Shown one piece after another: positions 23,460 to 34,333 of a stretch of DNA of 64,000 nucleotides. Both the position numbers and the translations under genes were made by a program. Each line of letters opens with the position of its first letter. Position 1 is the first letter of the stretch. The stretch comes from Heliopora coerulea (taxonomy: Eukaryota > Cnidaria > Anthozoa > Scleralcyonacea > Helioporidae). Under the pieces are notes generated by a model, which saw only the letters and a program-made list of their open reading frames with translations, ran no database searches and was not told where the DNA came from. Where the stretch lies: positions 1,693,001-1,757,000 of the forward strand of contig JASJOG010000052.1 of assembly GCA_030142905.1 (NCBI GenBank), written 5' to 3'.

Positions 23460-26393
23460 ATGGAGCGCAAAGGTGTCACGCAAATGCAAATGAAAAAAAA
23501 GAGAGTCTCAGGTAAATATTGTGTAGGTGGAGGCCCTCAAAATGTCAGCTGTAACAACAGTTCGAAAACTCAGGGAATATCGATGCATAAATTTCCTCAG
23601 AACAAGAGTTCTCGAGAGCAATGGACGCGCTTTGTCCAACGACATCGAGCTAATTGGAAACCATCTGCGACATCTGTGCTTTGTTCGGCTCATTTCGAAC
23701 CCTCCTGTTTCGAGCAGCGACTTGACTTGAATTTAGGGCAAACAGAAAATGCTTCCCAATTTAAGTCAAGAAGATGGTTGAAAAAAGACGCGGTACCGAC
23801 GATCGATTGTGCGGGTGTTTCGACACAGAACGTTGGTTTGTCATCGCGTGAGCGCGGTGTGGTGAGAAAATGCTTATGAATATGTATGAATTGACAATAA
23901 TGTGAATGATAAAAAAAAGCATATAGATATTAAGCCCTGACACGCCAAATAGACTAGGAAGTTTGCGTTTTAATTTCACAGCTTGCTCTTGAATTCATTT
24001 GAAATAATCAATATTGCTTTGGGTTTGTACACTGTCACGCAATTCTGGATTAGAATTCTGTGAATTTATTTACATTTCGTCGTAGATAATGCGGGATTCA
24101 AATAAGGCAATACCCTATCCAACAGCAGCACAGGAATCTACGGAAAATTTGGAAGAGTTTGGAGAAGCTAACGTTTCTGTGATGGTATGTAGTGACGAAA
24201 ACAACGACACCATTGAAGACGCTATATCACCATTGTCACGCACGCCGGTCGAAGCTCCTGTCGAGCCATGTGAGAAATGCGACGAGTATTCAGACAGACT
24301 GGAAAAGCTGCAAGACTCGCACCGCAAAATAAAACAAAGACGGGCTATTTTGGAAACAGAAGTTCGTCATTTGAGAAAACTAAATAAACAGTTACAGCGG
24401 GTATGCGTGCTTAGACTGTATAATTGTACAATGTTAATTTTAAAAGATCTGAAACATATTTGTGTCACTACTGTTTTACAGCAATTGACAGAGCTCAATA
24501 ATGCGTGCACAGCAGAAGACAGTTTGTTCTCTGATAGTGACAGAAGTGATTTTGATAGTGAGCACAGTGGTGAAGAAAAAGATGAGCCTAACTTGGAATT
24601 TGCTGATGATGAAAGTGAGGAGGGTGAGGAAAAGAGGGAAGAAAAGGATGAGGATCCAGATTGGAATGTGTTGGAGGAAACAGCAGAAAATGAAGAGTAT
24701 GGTGATGATGATGACAGTACTGGTACAGCAGCATCCCAAAATAATATTAGGTAAATAGGTTTTTGACTTTTTTAACCGGTAGAGAAGTTGAGAGAGCTGT
24801 TATTCAGACAGAACTGCTGTTATTTTACATTTTTGTGGTTAGAAACTAATCTGCCTCCCTATATTTTAGAATGACCTTTATTACAAATTGGCCTTTTAGA
24901 CCTTTGCATAGTAATGCTTACAATTCTTTTTTTCATTTTCAGTGTGGAATCTGATGCCCTGCCTCAAGATGAGCCAACATTTATTGTTTTTTACAGTTGC
25001 CTGATAATGCTCTTCTCCCTCTTCTGTTATAATTGTAAAGCTGAGAAGCCAGGAGTAACTATGCAAAAAAATGGCACCATGGTTACTGTAAACCAGCATT
25101 GCTCATCTTGTAAATCTGGTTTTACTTGGAAAAGTCAGCCATATCTATTTGGAAGGTACCCTGCTGGAAACATTCTTCTCAGCTTTTCAACTCTCATGGC
25201 TGGTGCTTCCATTAGTAAGGTTCTTCTGCTTTTCAGGCACATGAACTTGTGTGCATACAATATAAGGACATACTTTTACCACCAAAGCAGGTTCCTTTTC
25301 CCAGCTATTTTAGAACATTGGGAAAGATACCAGTCATCACTACTGAGCAAAATTAAAAATATGGATGAAATAGCTTTTGCTGGAGATGGGCGGTTTGACT
25401 CAATGGGACATTCTGCAAAGTATGGAGCATATACAATGTTTACTTTTCCAGAAATGAAAATTGTACACTTCGAACTGTTACAGGTATGTTTGATCATAAA
25501 AACTTTTACAGGTGAATATTTTTCTTGCTGGCTTTTAGGGATGTTTTTTGTTAAACCCTGAATGTTAAAATTAGAATCGAATATATAAAGTTTTAAGCTT
25601 GATTTATAATTTACATTGCTTCAAAATAATAAACAGTTCAGATTCAAATGTTAAACCGAGTTCTTATTTGATTAAGTTATGTCAAAAAATAAAAAATAAA
25701 TTTGTAAAAAAAACCAAATATAAATTATATGTTTACTTTTGCAAGCTATATTCAGTGTGCTGATGTTGTTATAGCACAAGTGCATTGAAACCAGTGTTTA
25801 GCCTAACTGTTTACTTTTCCAGGTTAAACTATATCTGTTCAAAAGTATAAAAATGAAAATTTATTGTTATTTCACACTAATTTAAATATTTTTAGGCTAA
25901 TCAAACTGGAAATAGCAATGCTATGGAGTTGAAAGGGGCTCAGTTGTGTTTTTCTCACTTGAAGGAGAGACAGATCATGATAAAGGTGTTTGTGTCTGAT
26001 CAGCATAAGGGGATTGCCAAATGGATAAGAGAATGGAACCCCTCTACAATTCATTATTTTGACCAATGGCACATAGCAAAAAATATTTCAAAGAAAATGT
26101 TTGCTGCCAGTAGACAAAAGGGATGTGAATTGATTGCAGACTGGATTCAGGCAGTTAAGAACCATGTATACTGGTGTTCCACCTCCACTAAAGAAGGGTT
26201 CCAGTCAATGATACTGGCAAAATGGAAATCTTTGATCCGCCACATCTCTGATTGCCACAGTGATCATCCTGATGGTTTGTTTACCGAGTGTGCACATGGT
26301 GATATAGAGCCACGGGAGTGGATAAAAAAAGGTGAACCAGCAACAGCAAGCTGGCAGAGGTCGTGTATTCTCCCATCCCATTCGACCGAATAA
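23460..26393 (+). CDS. THAP-domain Kolobok transposase (five exons)
   Basis: Predicted exons with matching phases are 23460-23861, 24086-24400, 24482-24750, 24943-25483 and 25896-26393, about 675 residues. Exon 1 encodes a THAP zinc finger (C2CH: Cys near YCVGGG, Cys in NVSCNN, then VLCSAHF, and an AVPTI end) for DNA binding. Exon 2 has a Cys pair and a predicted coiled coil; exon 3 is very acidic. Exons 4-5 hold the transposase core: Cys pairs (CYNC, CSSC), AGDGRFDSMGHSAKYG (first catalytic Asp), VSDQHKG (second Asp), then FDQWHIAKN. After REWIKK comes a GTGAAC donor-like site, and readthrough stops 20 codons later. The usual C-terminal segment with the third acidic residue is not found, so it may be deleted. 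Confidence 0.8.
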
Positions 26394-26763
26394 CCAACGT
26401 GCCAACCAACGATATGAAACTGCCCTCAGGAATCTAGATATATTGGGTACATAGTCAGTTATATACTCGCCTGATTTGAACGGTAATAAAGAATATGAAT
26501 GAATGAATAATAATATTTAATCAGGAAGCTTTTTCATAATAAATGATTTTCAAAAAGGACCTGAGTTAATATATTACAAAACGCATACAATAAAGAAAGC
26601 AAAACGTTCGAGTTGATAAAGAAAGTCTTTGATTTTCAAGCACACTCACTTGTTTTCGGCATTATCCGATCTTTCCCTCTGCTTGTAATACCTGCCATTT
26701 TTGTCTCGTAACAATGGCCCAGCCTGCAGAAGTACTGTACGATGTGTTAAAGGACCGAAATCA

Positions 26764-27217
26764 TCATGGTTTAAAAATACAGTCTCGATCTTTGCCGATG
26801 AATGTAAACTTTCCTGTCGCTTCTAACACCTCAAAGCAACACCGAAATTCACGAACGTTTATCAAATGTTCCACCTGGCAATTCCCACAAGAGCACCTGC
26901 ATTCGCAATAAAAATACAAGATCAAATACATAAAATTAAAAAAATGTAGATGTCGATGTAAATTCTTACCAGCTTTCCACAGATAACTTCCCGCTAAATC
27001 GTTGCTCTAAGTCATATGGCAACAAGCCATCTTCGTCCTTTTCTTCCTCGTCGCCATGGCCATCGTCTCTTCTTTGGCGCTTAGCTAATGGCTCACCAGT
27101 ATAAGGTGTGTACATTCCTCCGGCGACAAAATAACTCAGATTTTCATCAGAATCACTTCCCCAGCTAAAATTACTTTTTTCAAAGGAATCACTCGACGAA
27201 TTCTCGCTATCAGACAT
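26764..27217 (-). CDS. P2X7-tail-like Cys-rich zinc-binding protein (two exons)
   Basis: Exon 1 is 27217-26970 (ATG at 27217; donor GTAAGAATT) and exon 2 is 26896-26764 (acceptor ATTGCGAATGCAG), giving 126 residues in consistent phase. The N terminus is Ser/Asp/Glu-rich, with a GGMYTPYTGEP block and a basic KRQRR. The splice junction rebuilds WCSCGNC, followed by EFRCCFE and a later DCIF. The spacing WCxCGxC...CCxE...C resembles the cytoplasmic zinc-binding (ballast) domain of P2X7 receptors, a domain also found alone in many cnidarian proteins. There is no transmembrane segment, so it is not a channel. Lying inside the TTAA-flanked ends, it travels with the transposase. The protein ends soon after the domain begins and could be truncated. 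Confidence 0.6.
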
Positions 27218-27489
27218 GTTTTGATTTGTACAATTTGTACTACGTGTTCACGAACGACCTATGCGCTACACAACAACCGACGTCATCATCTTCTGCAACT
27301 TGGGTTCAGGCCCCGGACGTGTTTGGAGGAATTCTTTCGCAGTAAAACGAACTTTAGAGGAAGATATTTTCGGATTTATAGCATTTACGAAAAAAACTAA
27401 AATAACCATCGGACTCAGCTCATTTTAAATTTTTAAATGATAACAAAATGTCATATGCAAAAGATTGGTTTCATAAACACTTTAAATAG

Positions 27490-28029
27490 AATTACAGATT
27501 AGTCAAAAATAAAGCAACGTTAAAAAATAAATCGAATAAATAAACTCGGTCATCGCCCAATATCAAGCCTCGTCGGTGTTTCACAAATTAGATATTTGCC
27601 TCTGCCTAAAACTCGCCTCTATTGAGCAATTATTAGTATTATTAACTTTTCCCAACCAAAACAGTGATTTAAAGGCAGGGCTGGTGGCGGCCATTCGCCC
27701 TGGGCGCTAAATTAAGGTAGCACCAGACTCTGATGTCGTTAAAATCGTTTGATATAAATAGTAAAAAATGTAAAATATAAGACCGTAATTTCTGCTCACT
27801 GTTCTCTCATGAATGGGGACCTTAATATTTACAACGTTATAACCTGAACGATGACGTCCTTAAAAATTTCGGCCTTTAAAGAAACCACGGTTTACTGACT
27901 AACATGCTTCATACTTGTGGCTTGTTTTATGACTCCTAGAACGCTCCAGTTCTCCTAAAACAACTGTAGTCTCAGGTTGAATTCAATCTTAAGTAACAGC
28001 TTTTTTCACTCCGCGAACTGACGTCTTCC
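27490..28029. other. Non-coding stretch, nothing recognised
   Basis: Spacer between the Kolobok element and a small TTAA MITE. No frame or repeat was recognised. Confidence 0.4.
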
Positions 28030-28033
28030 TTAA

Positions 28034-28182
28034 AGGCTGTTTTCCACTAGGCGAATTTTGTCGCGCGAATCGGCTTTTCATTGTTTAAGTTGAATAGATC
28101 CATCATTAGTTCCAACCAAAAGCTCATGAGACAAAAGAAAAAGCCGTTTCGCGCGAAGAAATTCGTCTAGTGGAAAACGGCC
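28034..28182. mobile_element. 149 bp MITE with TTAA duplication
   Basis: TTAA lies at 28030-28033 and 28183-28186. The inverted ends read AGGCTGTTTTCCACTAGGCG (left) and, from the right, GGCCGTTTTCCACTAGACG. Inner CGCGCGAA motifs are also mirrored. TTAA suggests mobilisation by a piggyBac or Kolobok transposase. Confidence 0.8.
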
Positions 28183-28996
28183 TTAAGACGTGAAAATGGT
28201 CTGGGTGACGTTGTATGCAGAACGAGGACGGTGTTGAGATGCTCTGGAGAATAAAAAGTATTGTTTTACATGAAGAATTCTTTAGTTTAAAGGACGTAGT
28301 CATTGAAGTTGACAGCGTAGATCTTAAAGTTCCTAATGTTGCAATGTCACGTGCAGACTCTTGTGAGTGAATCGGATACATCAGGAGTAGCAATCGTATG
28401 TGACAACCGTTGCGGTTTCGGTCAGTCGTCGGTTCAATTTGTATCTCGACACACACACAGCACAACGAGCCCCGAACAGTTTTGGATTCATTGTTGCCAG
28501 ATGGTGAAATTCGCCAACAGATTCGGGAAATCTGGTGAAATTTCAGGAATGTTGGTGACAAAATGAACGAACTGCGGTAGTAGACAAAATTTGGTGAAAT
28601 TTCGGAAGGAAACAATACCATTCCACAAACCGCTCAGTGATTTATTCACGTGGTAATAAAGTATACACTATATTTGGATTGAATGGAGTCGCACAAATAT
28701 GTCTTCGAACTAAAGCCTAGTTTCCATATAGTTGTAATTGTTGTAATTCCATCGGCGATAATCGGCGACGGAATTACAACATTTTAGTTTCCATATCGTT
28801 GTAATTGTTGTAATTCGTCGCCGATTTCCTGCTAGTTCATAGGACCTCTCGGTCGAACAATCGCCGATTTCTGTCGAAACTGCGCATGCGGATGTACAGT
28901 TTACATAGCGTCTGGAAAGGCAGTTCTGTAGTAAGTCCATTTCTATAACAAACTGAAGATTGTAAGCAATCGTGAGGGAAAAGCACGGCGAGAAGG

Positions 28997-29212
28997 ATGG
29001 TACGGCTAAACAGAAGGGTGCTTCTATATGCCCAACGCGTGCTACTTTTAGCCACGGTAAGAATTCGCCGTAATTCAAAGACAAAGCATAAAAGATGGGT
29101 GAGAGGGATCTTCCAAGAACGCAAGAATCTTGGCCATTATTACACTTTGGTGGAAGAGCTAAGACTTCACGACAGAATTGGCCTTCTTGTTTTTGTCGCG
29201 GAAATCAACTGA
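28997..29212 (+). pseudogene. PIF/Harbinger transposase N-terminal fragment
   Basis: A 71-codon frame. After ~35 residues it reads KRWVRGIFQERKNLGHYY, then TLVEELRLHD. This is the conserved start of HARBI1-type transposases (R-x-W-V-x-P-I-x-x-x-R...G.....LVQELRL). The DDE nuclease domain is gone. The frame runs across the deletion junction into antisense MADF sequence and stops. Confidence 0.8.
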
Positions 29213-29287
29213 AGACCGCTTATATACAGCAGGATAGTTTCTAACAATGTCCATGAACTCTTCTTCACTGATGTTTGAGTCGCCCAT
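29159..29287 (-). pseudogene. MADF/Myb-like protein N-terminal fragment of Harbinger element
   Basis: The frame begins MGDSNISEEEFMDIVRNYP, then AVYKRSSVDFRDKNKKAN, which resembles the first helix of a MADF domain (L/F-I-x-x-V-R-x-x-P-x-x-Y ... Y/F-x-D...K). PIF/Harbinger transposons normally carry a second gene for a Myb/SANT/MADF-like DNA-binding partner of the transposase. Only 42 codons remain. Confidence 0.7.
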
Positions 29288-29674
29288 TTTTATCTCGAGT
29301 CGTTTAGATCGTCTTTTGTCAGTCTTCTTCTGCACGAAATTCTAGTTTAAGGTTTCTCTTTGGAAATGGAATCAATCCACGCGAGTCTCGTAATCGCGAT
29401 ACTTTACTATGGCAACAGAAGATGTGCTATGATTGGCTACTCATGTCACGTGTCGTCTTTTCATCGGCGACTGTCGGCGACCGTTGTAGAAAGCGTTTCC
29501 ATTAAATTTGACCGCATCGGCGACTGTTGTAATTGTTGTAGAAGTTGAACTCGATTCAACTTCTACAACAGTCGCCGATTCATCGCCGATTGGATTACAA
29601 CAATTACAACACGCGTTTCCATATAGTTGTAATTGTTGTAAGGGCTCATCGCCGATTATCGCCGATGGAATTAT

Positions 29675-30175
29675 ATGCCAAAACATCTAAAGGGCTTTGT
29701 CCATTGACTTTTGTTCCACTTCAATGTTTTCTTCTTTCCTTTGACAAATTTTTTCCTCGGTCCAGGTTAGATTTTTATTGACATTATCTTGCGTTTTGGA
29801 TTGCTGAAGAACTAGCATGCACGATTAATGTAACAGATCATCGAATTTGGTGTTTCCCGAAGTGAACTTTGTAATAATAGAACATCTAAGTTGTATAACT
29901 AAAATCAGCATTATTTATTTTTGTTGGAGGAGTTTTTATCATAGACACTTGATCCTGTGGCTCAATTGTTCACTGCTCAATCTCTATCAAAACTCAGTGC
30001 ATCAAGTAATTTTAATGCAATGCTTAATAAATTTGCCTTATTCTAATGCAATTCTTAACAAAATCTGGTGTCATTGTTCTTAAAGTCTGGCAACACTGAT
30101 GAGTTTCACGGCAGTTGGCTTAGTAATCCTGAACAGCTTGCCGCTTACATTGCGCATAAGAAATAAAATTTCGTC
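29675..30175. other. Non-coding stretch, nothing recognised
   Basis: Spacer between Harbinger element 2 and receptor gene 2. It should contain the 3' UTR of receptor 2, but no clear polyadenylation site was pinned down. Confidence 0.4.
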
Positions 30176-30178
30176 GTG

Positions 30179-31198
30179 CTAAGAGGGAGCAGTTCCTTCA
30201 TCTGTTCCTTCACCTCCTTGTTTGCAACTGTTCAGAAACACTATCTCCATTTTCCCGATGTAAGGAGTCAGTTCACGACTTGCAGATCCGCTTCTTCTTC
30301 GGTTTCTGGCGAAACACAAACACTTCAAGCAGGCGAACGCCTGGAGAAACGCTTTTCGGTATCGTTTGAGTCTCCAGGCAAACACCACGGGATTCGCCAC
30401 AAAGTTGATCAGCTCGATGGGGTAAAAATAACGAACGAATAACTCGATACGGTGTTGGTCACCTTCGTTGATAGCTGGCTTCAATTTCAAACTGGACCAG
30501 AACAACAGCTGAAGGCCGATCATGTATGGAAGAAGGGTGATAACGACAATGAGAATGAGAATAAGGACGACTTTCGTGAGATTACTGTGCATCGAATGCT
30601 TCATTTTTCTCGCAGTATCCTTGGAGAAATCTCTGGAGAAGAAACGGAACTGGCGATTGCGACGACGCCAATATCCAAAGATGACTCCGTGCACAATTAA
30701 GAATACCAGGACTGAAATCTCAAAAACGACAGTTAAACCAAACTGCGCAGGATCTTTGCAGAAATGAACAGCAACCCCACAACTAATCGATACCAGCCAT
30801 ATCAAGCCAATGAGTACAAAAGTGCGTTTTAAAGTCGGTTTTGACGGTATCGTGAAGGGAAAAGTGAAGGCTAGCAACCTCTCGACAGACATGACCATTA
30901 AATTCAGCATGGAGGCTTCAATAGTTGTCCAAACCATTGGTAGCTGATATTTCTGTATCACCTTGAATGGCATAATGTAGAACAACACGGCTACACCTGT
31001 TAGACAGTCAGCGAGCGCCAAATTGCCGATAACGTAAGTGGTACCGGTGCGAAATTCTGGGGATTTGTTTCTCCACAAGACGAACAACAGAAAACCGTTA
31101 AAAAGAATGGCGAGGGATCCCATGATCCCTAAGGACATATTCAACAAGACATGTTCGATGTCTACAGTCGCGTTGGTAGTTCCATTCTCAGCTCCCAT
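30179..31198 (-). CDS. Rhodopsin-like (class A) G-protein-coupled receptor 2
   Basis: An intact intronless 339-residue frame. Seven hydrophobic helices with TM1 Asn34 (LFNGF), the TM2 LALAD block with Asp64, ERL at 106-108 in place of DRY, TM4 Trp134, TM6 Pro224 (LLPY) and NPVVF at 269-273. The N terminus has Asn-Gly-Thr and Asn-Ala-Thr sequons. A Cys-rich stretch after TM7 (ACLKCLCFA) could be palmitoylated. The transmembrane part is almost identical to receptor 3, but from about residue 303 the short tail is unrelated, so the duplication ended inside the coding region. A 5' UTR intron is suggested (donor CTCAG|GTAGG near 31316, acceptor AAAACAG near 31248). The ligand is unknown. Confidence 0.88.
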   Translation of the reverse strand: MGAENGTTNATVDIEHVLLNMSLGIMGSLAILFNGFLLFVLWRNKSPEFRTGTTYVIGNLALADCLTGVAVLFYIMPFKVIQKYQLPMVWTTIEASMLNLMVMSVERLLAFTFPFTIPSKPTLKRTFVLIGLIWLVSISCGVAVHFCKDPAQFGLTVVFEISVLVFLIVHGVIFGYWRRRNRQFRFFSRDFSKDTARKMKHSMHSNLTKVVLILILIVVITLLPYMIGLQLLFWSSLKLKPAINEGDQHRIELFVRYFYPIELINFVANPVVFAWRLKRYRKAFLQAFACLKCLCFARNRRRSGSASRELTPYIGKMEIVFLNSCKQGGEGTDEGTAPS

Positions 31199-32804
31199 AA
31201 TGAAACTTGCGGTTAAGGTTGGAATTGAATGTCTCAGTGTTCCTTGACCTGTTTTTATAAGTCATTTACGAGAACAGTTAGGAAAGAGACAGTTTTATAA
31301 TAAATTATTAACCTACCTGAGAAAGTCACAGGAAACTTTAACATGCATGGTGTTTAAATAAACTAAAAGTAAATAATTTACACCGATCGTCATTAAATCC
31401 ATTCGTTATCTCTGCATCATATCAATGATTTCAACTTGAAAAGAACAGATCCATTTTCTCCAAAGACTAGGACGGAATAAATACTTCATCAGGCCATACA
31501 AAACTAAACAACAAACTAAATGTACCATAAAGCGACAAAGATGGTATTTCTTAGGAAGACGTTAGGTCATGAATGACTTGAATGACATTTACATTCAATC
31601 TTGTTTTTTTAAAAATTGTGGTCGGCTATGGAATAATTGTTACAATTTTGCACCAAATTTTAGTGCCTTTTTAAAAATTAAATCGTGTAAGCTGCGAAAA
31701 ATTCATGATCTTGCATCTTCTTCACCGCATGAATTTGATAAAAAAAAAATACAAAAGATTTGTGAAATAGTTTGAGAATTTCCTCGTGAACATTACATGG
31801 ACTAAATTTCGAGAATGTGGAGTCCAATTCACGAATAGGCTAAGCGAGGTTGGTTTATTAGAAGTACTTATGAACCGTAAACCGGAGATCAGCCCGAAAC
31901 AAATTCTTCACTGAATTACTTAATACTGGATTTCAACCTCGCTAAATACATTCAGCTCTTCAAGATGTTTTATGCAATGATTATTATTATCTAAATCTTT
32001 AGATTATTATTACCTAAATATTTACTCACGTTCTCGTCTAACACCTGCTGATCAAACACTGTATCGAACGAGAAACAAGCGCAGTGAACAAATTTTAACT
32101 ATTTTCGGCCGAAGCTAGTAAAAATACTTACACAGTTCGCCGAAATTCGCTCTGTAAGCAGGAAAATTACATAATCTGGCTACAGAGAAAAGTGACTGGA
32201 TTCCCTCTCAGTAATCCAACACAATAAGATTTTCCATGAGATTGGGCGAGCGTACTCAAAGTTTCTTGCCTACCTGATAACGAGGTAAAGAAAAACGTTC
32301 AATTGTCGACTAAAATTCTTTCGCTCTGTACCCGAATTATCGATTTTACTCTGGCTAATGTCTGATGTTTTTACTCGTCAAGGGGAGACGTTTCGAACCG
32401 AAAAGGGTTAAACAAAACATGTTGGGATAAAATATTAGCCTGAAGGCTTCACGTGGTGGTTTTCACGATGTACGCATATATTTCTGATGCTGATAAAAAA
32501 TAGATGATCTAATAGACTTCCAACAGAATGAAGAAAGAAAAAAATTTTCTTGTAATTCAAGGTTGGTAACATGGAAGAATTTTGACCAGGCTTATTGAGC
32601 TGAAATTAACTTGAATTGGTAGTTCCTTTTTGAGGGATTTCTTCATAAACAGGGCCGACATGTTTCATGAAATCATGCGCTTATCTAGGAAGTAGATGAA
32701 AGTCTGTGCTGTGGTTCACAACATCATGTGTTACCTGAATTCGGTAAAGCTGTCCTTCTGAAAAGCATGCTCAGACACACAAATACCAACAGTCACGTAA
32801 TCGT
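30255..32804. repeat. Segmental duplication, copy 1
   Basis: Nearly collinear with 49573-52940. It includes the receptor transmembrane region, 5' UTR intron and upstream sequence, up to the ACAAATACCAACAGTCAC block. Copy 1 lacks the 806 bp insertion found at 51388-52193 in copy 2. It keeps the undisturbed CTAAATATTTACTCACGTT target. Confidence 0.9.
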
Positions 32805-34018
32805 GAATAATAATGATAGCAATAATAACAATAATAATGATGAAACAAACTATTTTCTTTTTACCTGATGTAACAGACTTCCACTCAATGTTTTTTCCGC
32901 TAGGGAGCACTTCAAAATTTGAGTAAATACCGAAGCCGGTTGCTCCTTGACAAACTGTGACAATAACGGTATTATGCGCCAGAACAATGTTTTCGTGTTG
33001 ATTTCTTTCGACGTGCGGTCGTAACAAAACATATGGTTCACCAAGAAAAGTGGCTTTTTAAACCAGATTGCATCTTTAAAGAAAAAGGTTATCAAATATA
33101 AGATTGCGTAAAGTGGGCGCGACTTATGGTAGCCGAAAGCAGATGTCTTAGCGCCGCAGAACTAAGCAAAGAATTGTACTGGGTAAAATGTGGAAGAGCT
33201 GCAGAAGAACAGAGGAGAGAGGAGGCTGTCGACTGAGTCCCATACTTACATACAAATGCTTGACGACGCCATGAACTGGGACACTCCTACGGCTTAGCAA
33301 CGTGCTTAAAAAGAAGAAAGCAGAAATTAGGGACGTTCTCGCAGTATATCCTCTTTACGGTGATTTAGATTACACCGCAAGGGAATGAACCCCGAGCTTA
33401 GCAGTCGCTGGAAGATACATACAACCAGAAAGCACTTTTCTAAAGTACGACAGTGCCGAAACCGTGAGAGATAACCCACACTATTTGCGGCGCAGACTAT
33501 TTTCCAGCGCCACCTAACCTGCGGCCTTCCCGCGGTTAAATCAGATCACATCTTTGTATGTTGTTTTTCAGTTTAAAATACACGCTTAGTCACGTTCAAT
33601 GTCCAGCTGCATCGAACAAAATGAAGAACTTTGCCTATATTTATGAAACATTTTTCTTTTTTTCTTTAAAGATCAAGAAACAACATGCAGACAAAGCAGA
33701 GCAGCAGTTGTCCAGGTTTTTCAGCCCCGCAAGTTTTGTGAAAAAACTTACCACATCAAACCCGTTTCAAGCGCGTCCAATGGAAGAATCAAGGAATTTC
33801 AAAGCAACTGTGTCTTTCCAAGGAACTTCTCATTCACAAATAACATCTGGGATGCTTAGAATTACCAAAGTAGTTTCTTGAAACTTCTTCCGAATCAACC
33901 TAGCCATCTGGGGTACTTAGGGGAGAGTGTTAGCTCAAAATCTTTAACTTTCATTATAAACCTAAACATTTGATTTCATGAGCTAAATCGGGCGCCATAA
34001 GGTGTTATATAGATCGAT
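32805..34018. other. Non-coding stretch, no convincing gene
   Basis: Short frames only (for example 33558-33881, plus) with no recognised domain. A stretch near 33115-33240 has a coding-like feel (AELSKELYWVKCGRAAEEQ) and could be a transposon scrap, but it is too short to name. Confidence 0.3.
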
Positions 34019-34026
34019 ATTGCCGG

Positions 34027-34325
34027 CAGCGGCGTAGTTTATGGGGGGTGTGACACCGTCTCAAAGCTTACGAAAATATAGAAGATTCGGGGGAAAAAAT
34101 AGTAATTCGGAGAAAATTTGGTAAGGTAAAGTAGGCCAAGATCCCTTTTGGTTACCAGTTTATATCTGTTTACCAGATATAAACCATTGGGGTTGGGGAA
34201 TCGACGGTACATCATACATGGCCTGAATGCGCGTCAAATTAAATTCGGACAATTTTTGAAAGTATACAATGTTCTGGTAAATTACGCTGGACACCCCCAA
34301 TGAAAATGGGTTGACTACGCCCCTG
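34027..34325. mobile_element. 299 bp hAT-like MITE
   Basis: The ends are CAGCGGCGTAGTT (left) and the inverse of CAGGGGCGTAGTC (right). An 8 bp target duplication is ATTGCCGG (34019-34026) and ATTACCGG (34326-34333), with one mismatch. CAGGG-type ends with 8 bp duplications are characteristic of hAT elements. Confidence 0.8.
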
Positions 34326-34333
34326 ATTACCGG

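Larger units (their letters stand above)
23207..27481 (+). mobile_element. Kolobok-type DNA transposon with two convergent genes
   Basis: A 4275 bp element bounded by inverted AGTGTTTATGAAACCAA ends (left 23207-23223; right, its reverse complement ending at 27481) and flanked by TTAA on both sides. TTAA duplication plus a THAP-headed transposase is the signature of the Kolobok superfamily. It carries a five-exon THAP transposase (plus, 23460-26393) and a two-exon gene for a P2X7-tail-like Cys-rich protein (minus, 27217-26764), converging near 26.4-26.8 kb. Both ends are intact, but the transposase looks short at its C terminus, so present activity is doubtful. Confidence 0.85.
28714..29672 (+). 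mobile_element. PIF/Harbinger element 2, internally deleted, right end lost
   Basis: The left end AGCCTAGTTTCCATATAGTT is preceded by TAA (28711-28713). The right end stops at GCCGATGGAATTA, about 30 bp short of a full terminal repeat. It contains the start of a Harbinger transposase (plus, 28997-29212) and the start of a MADF/Myb-like protein (minus, 29287-29159) meeting at a deletion junction near 29175. This is the less deleted relative of element 1. Confidence 0.85.

Noticed and set aside
24476..24758. Frames opposite or beside transposase exon 3
   Set aside because: Shadow frames of the acidic GAA/GAT-rich exon.
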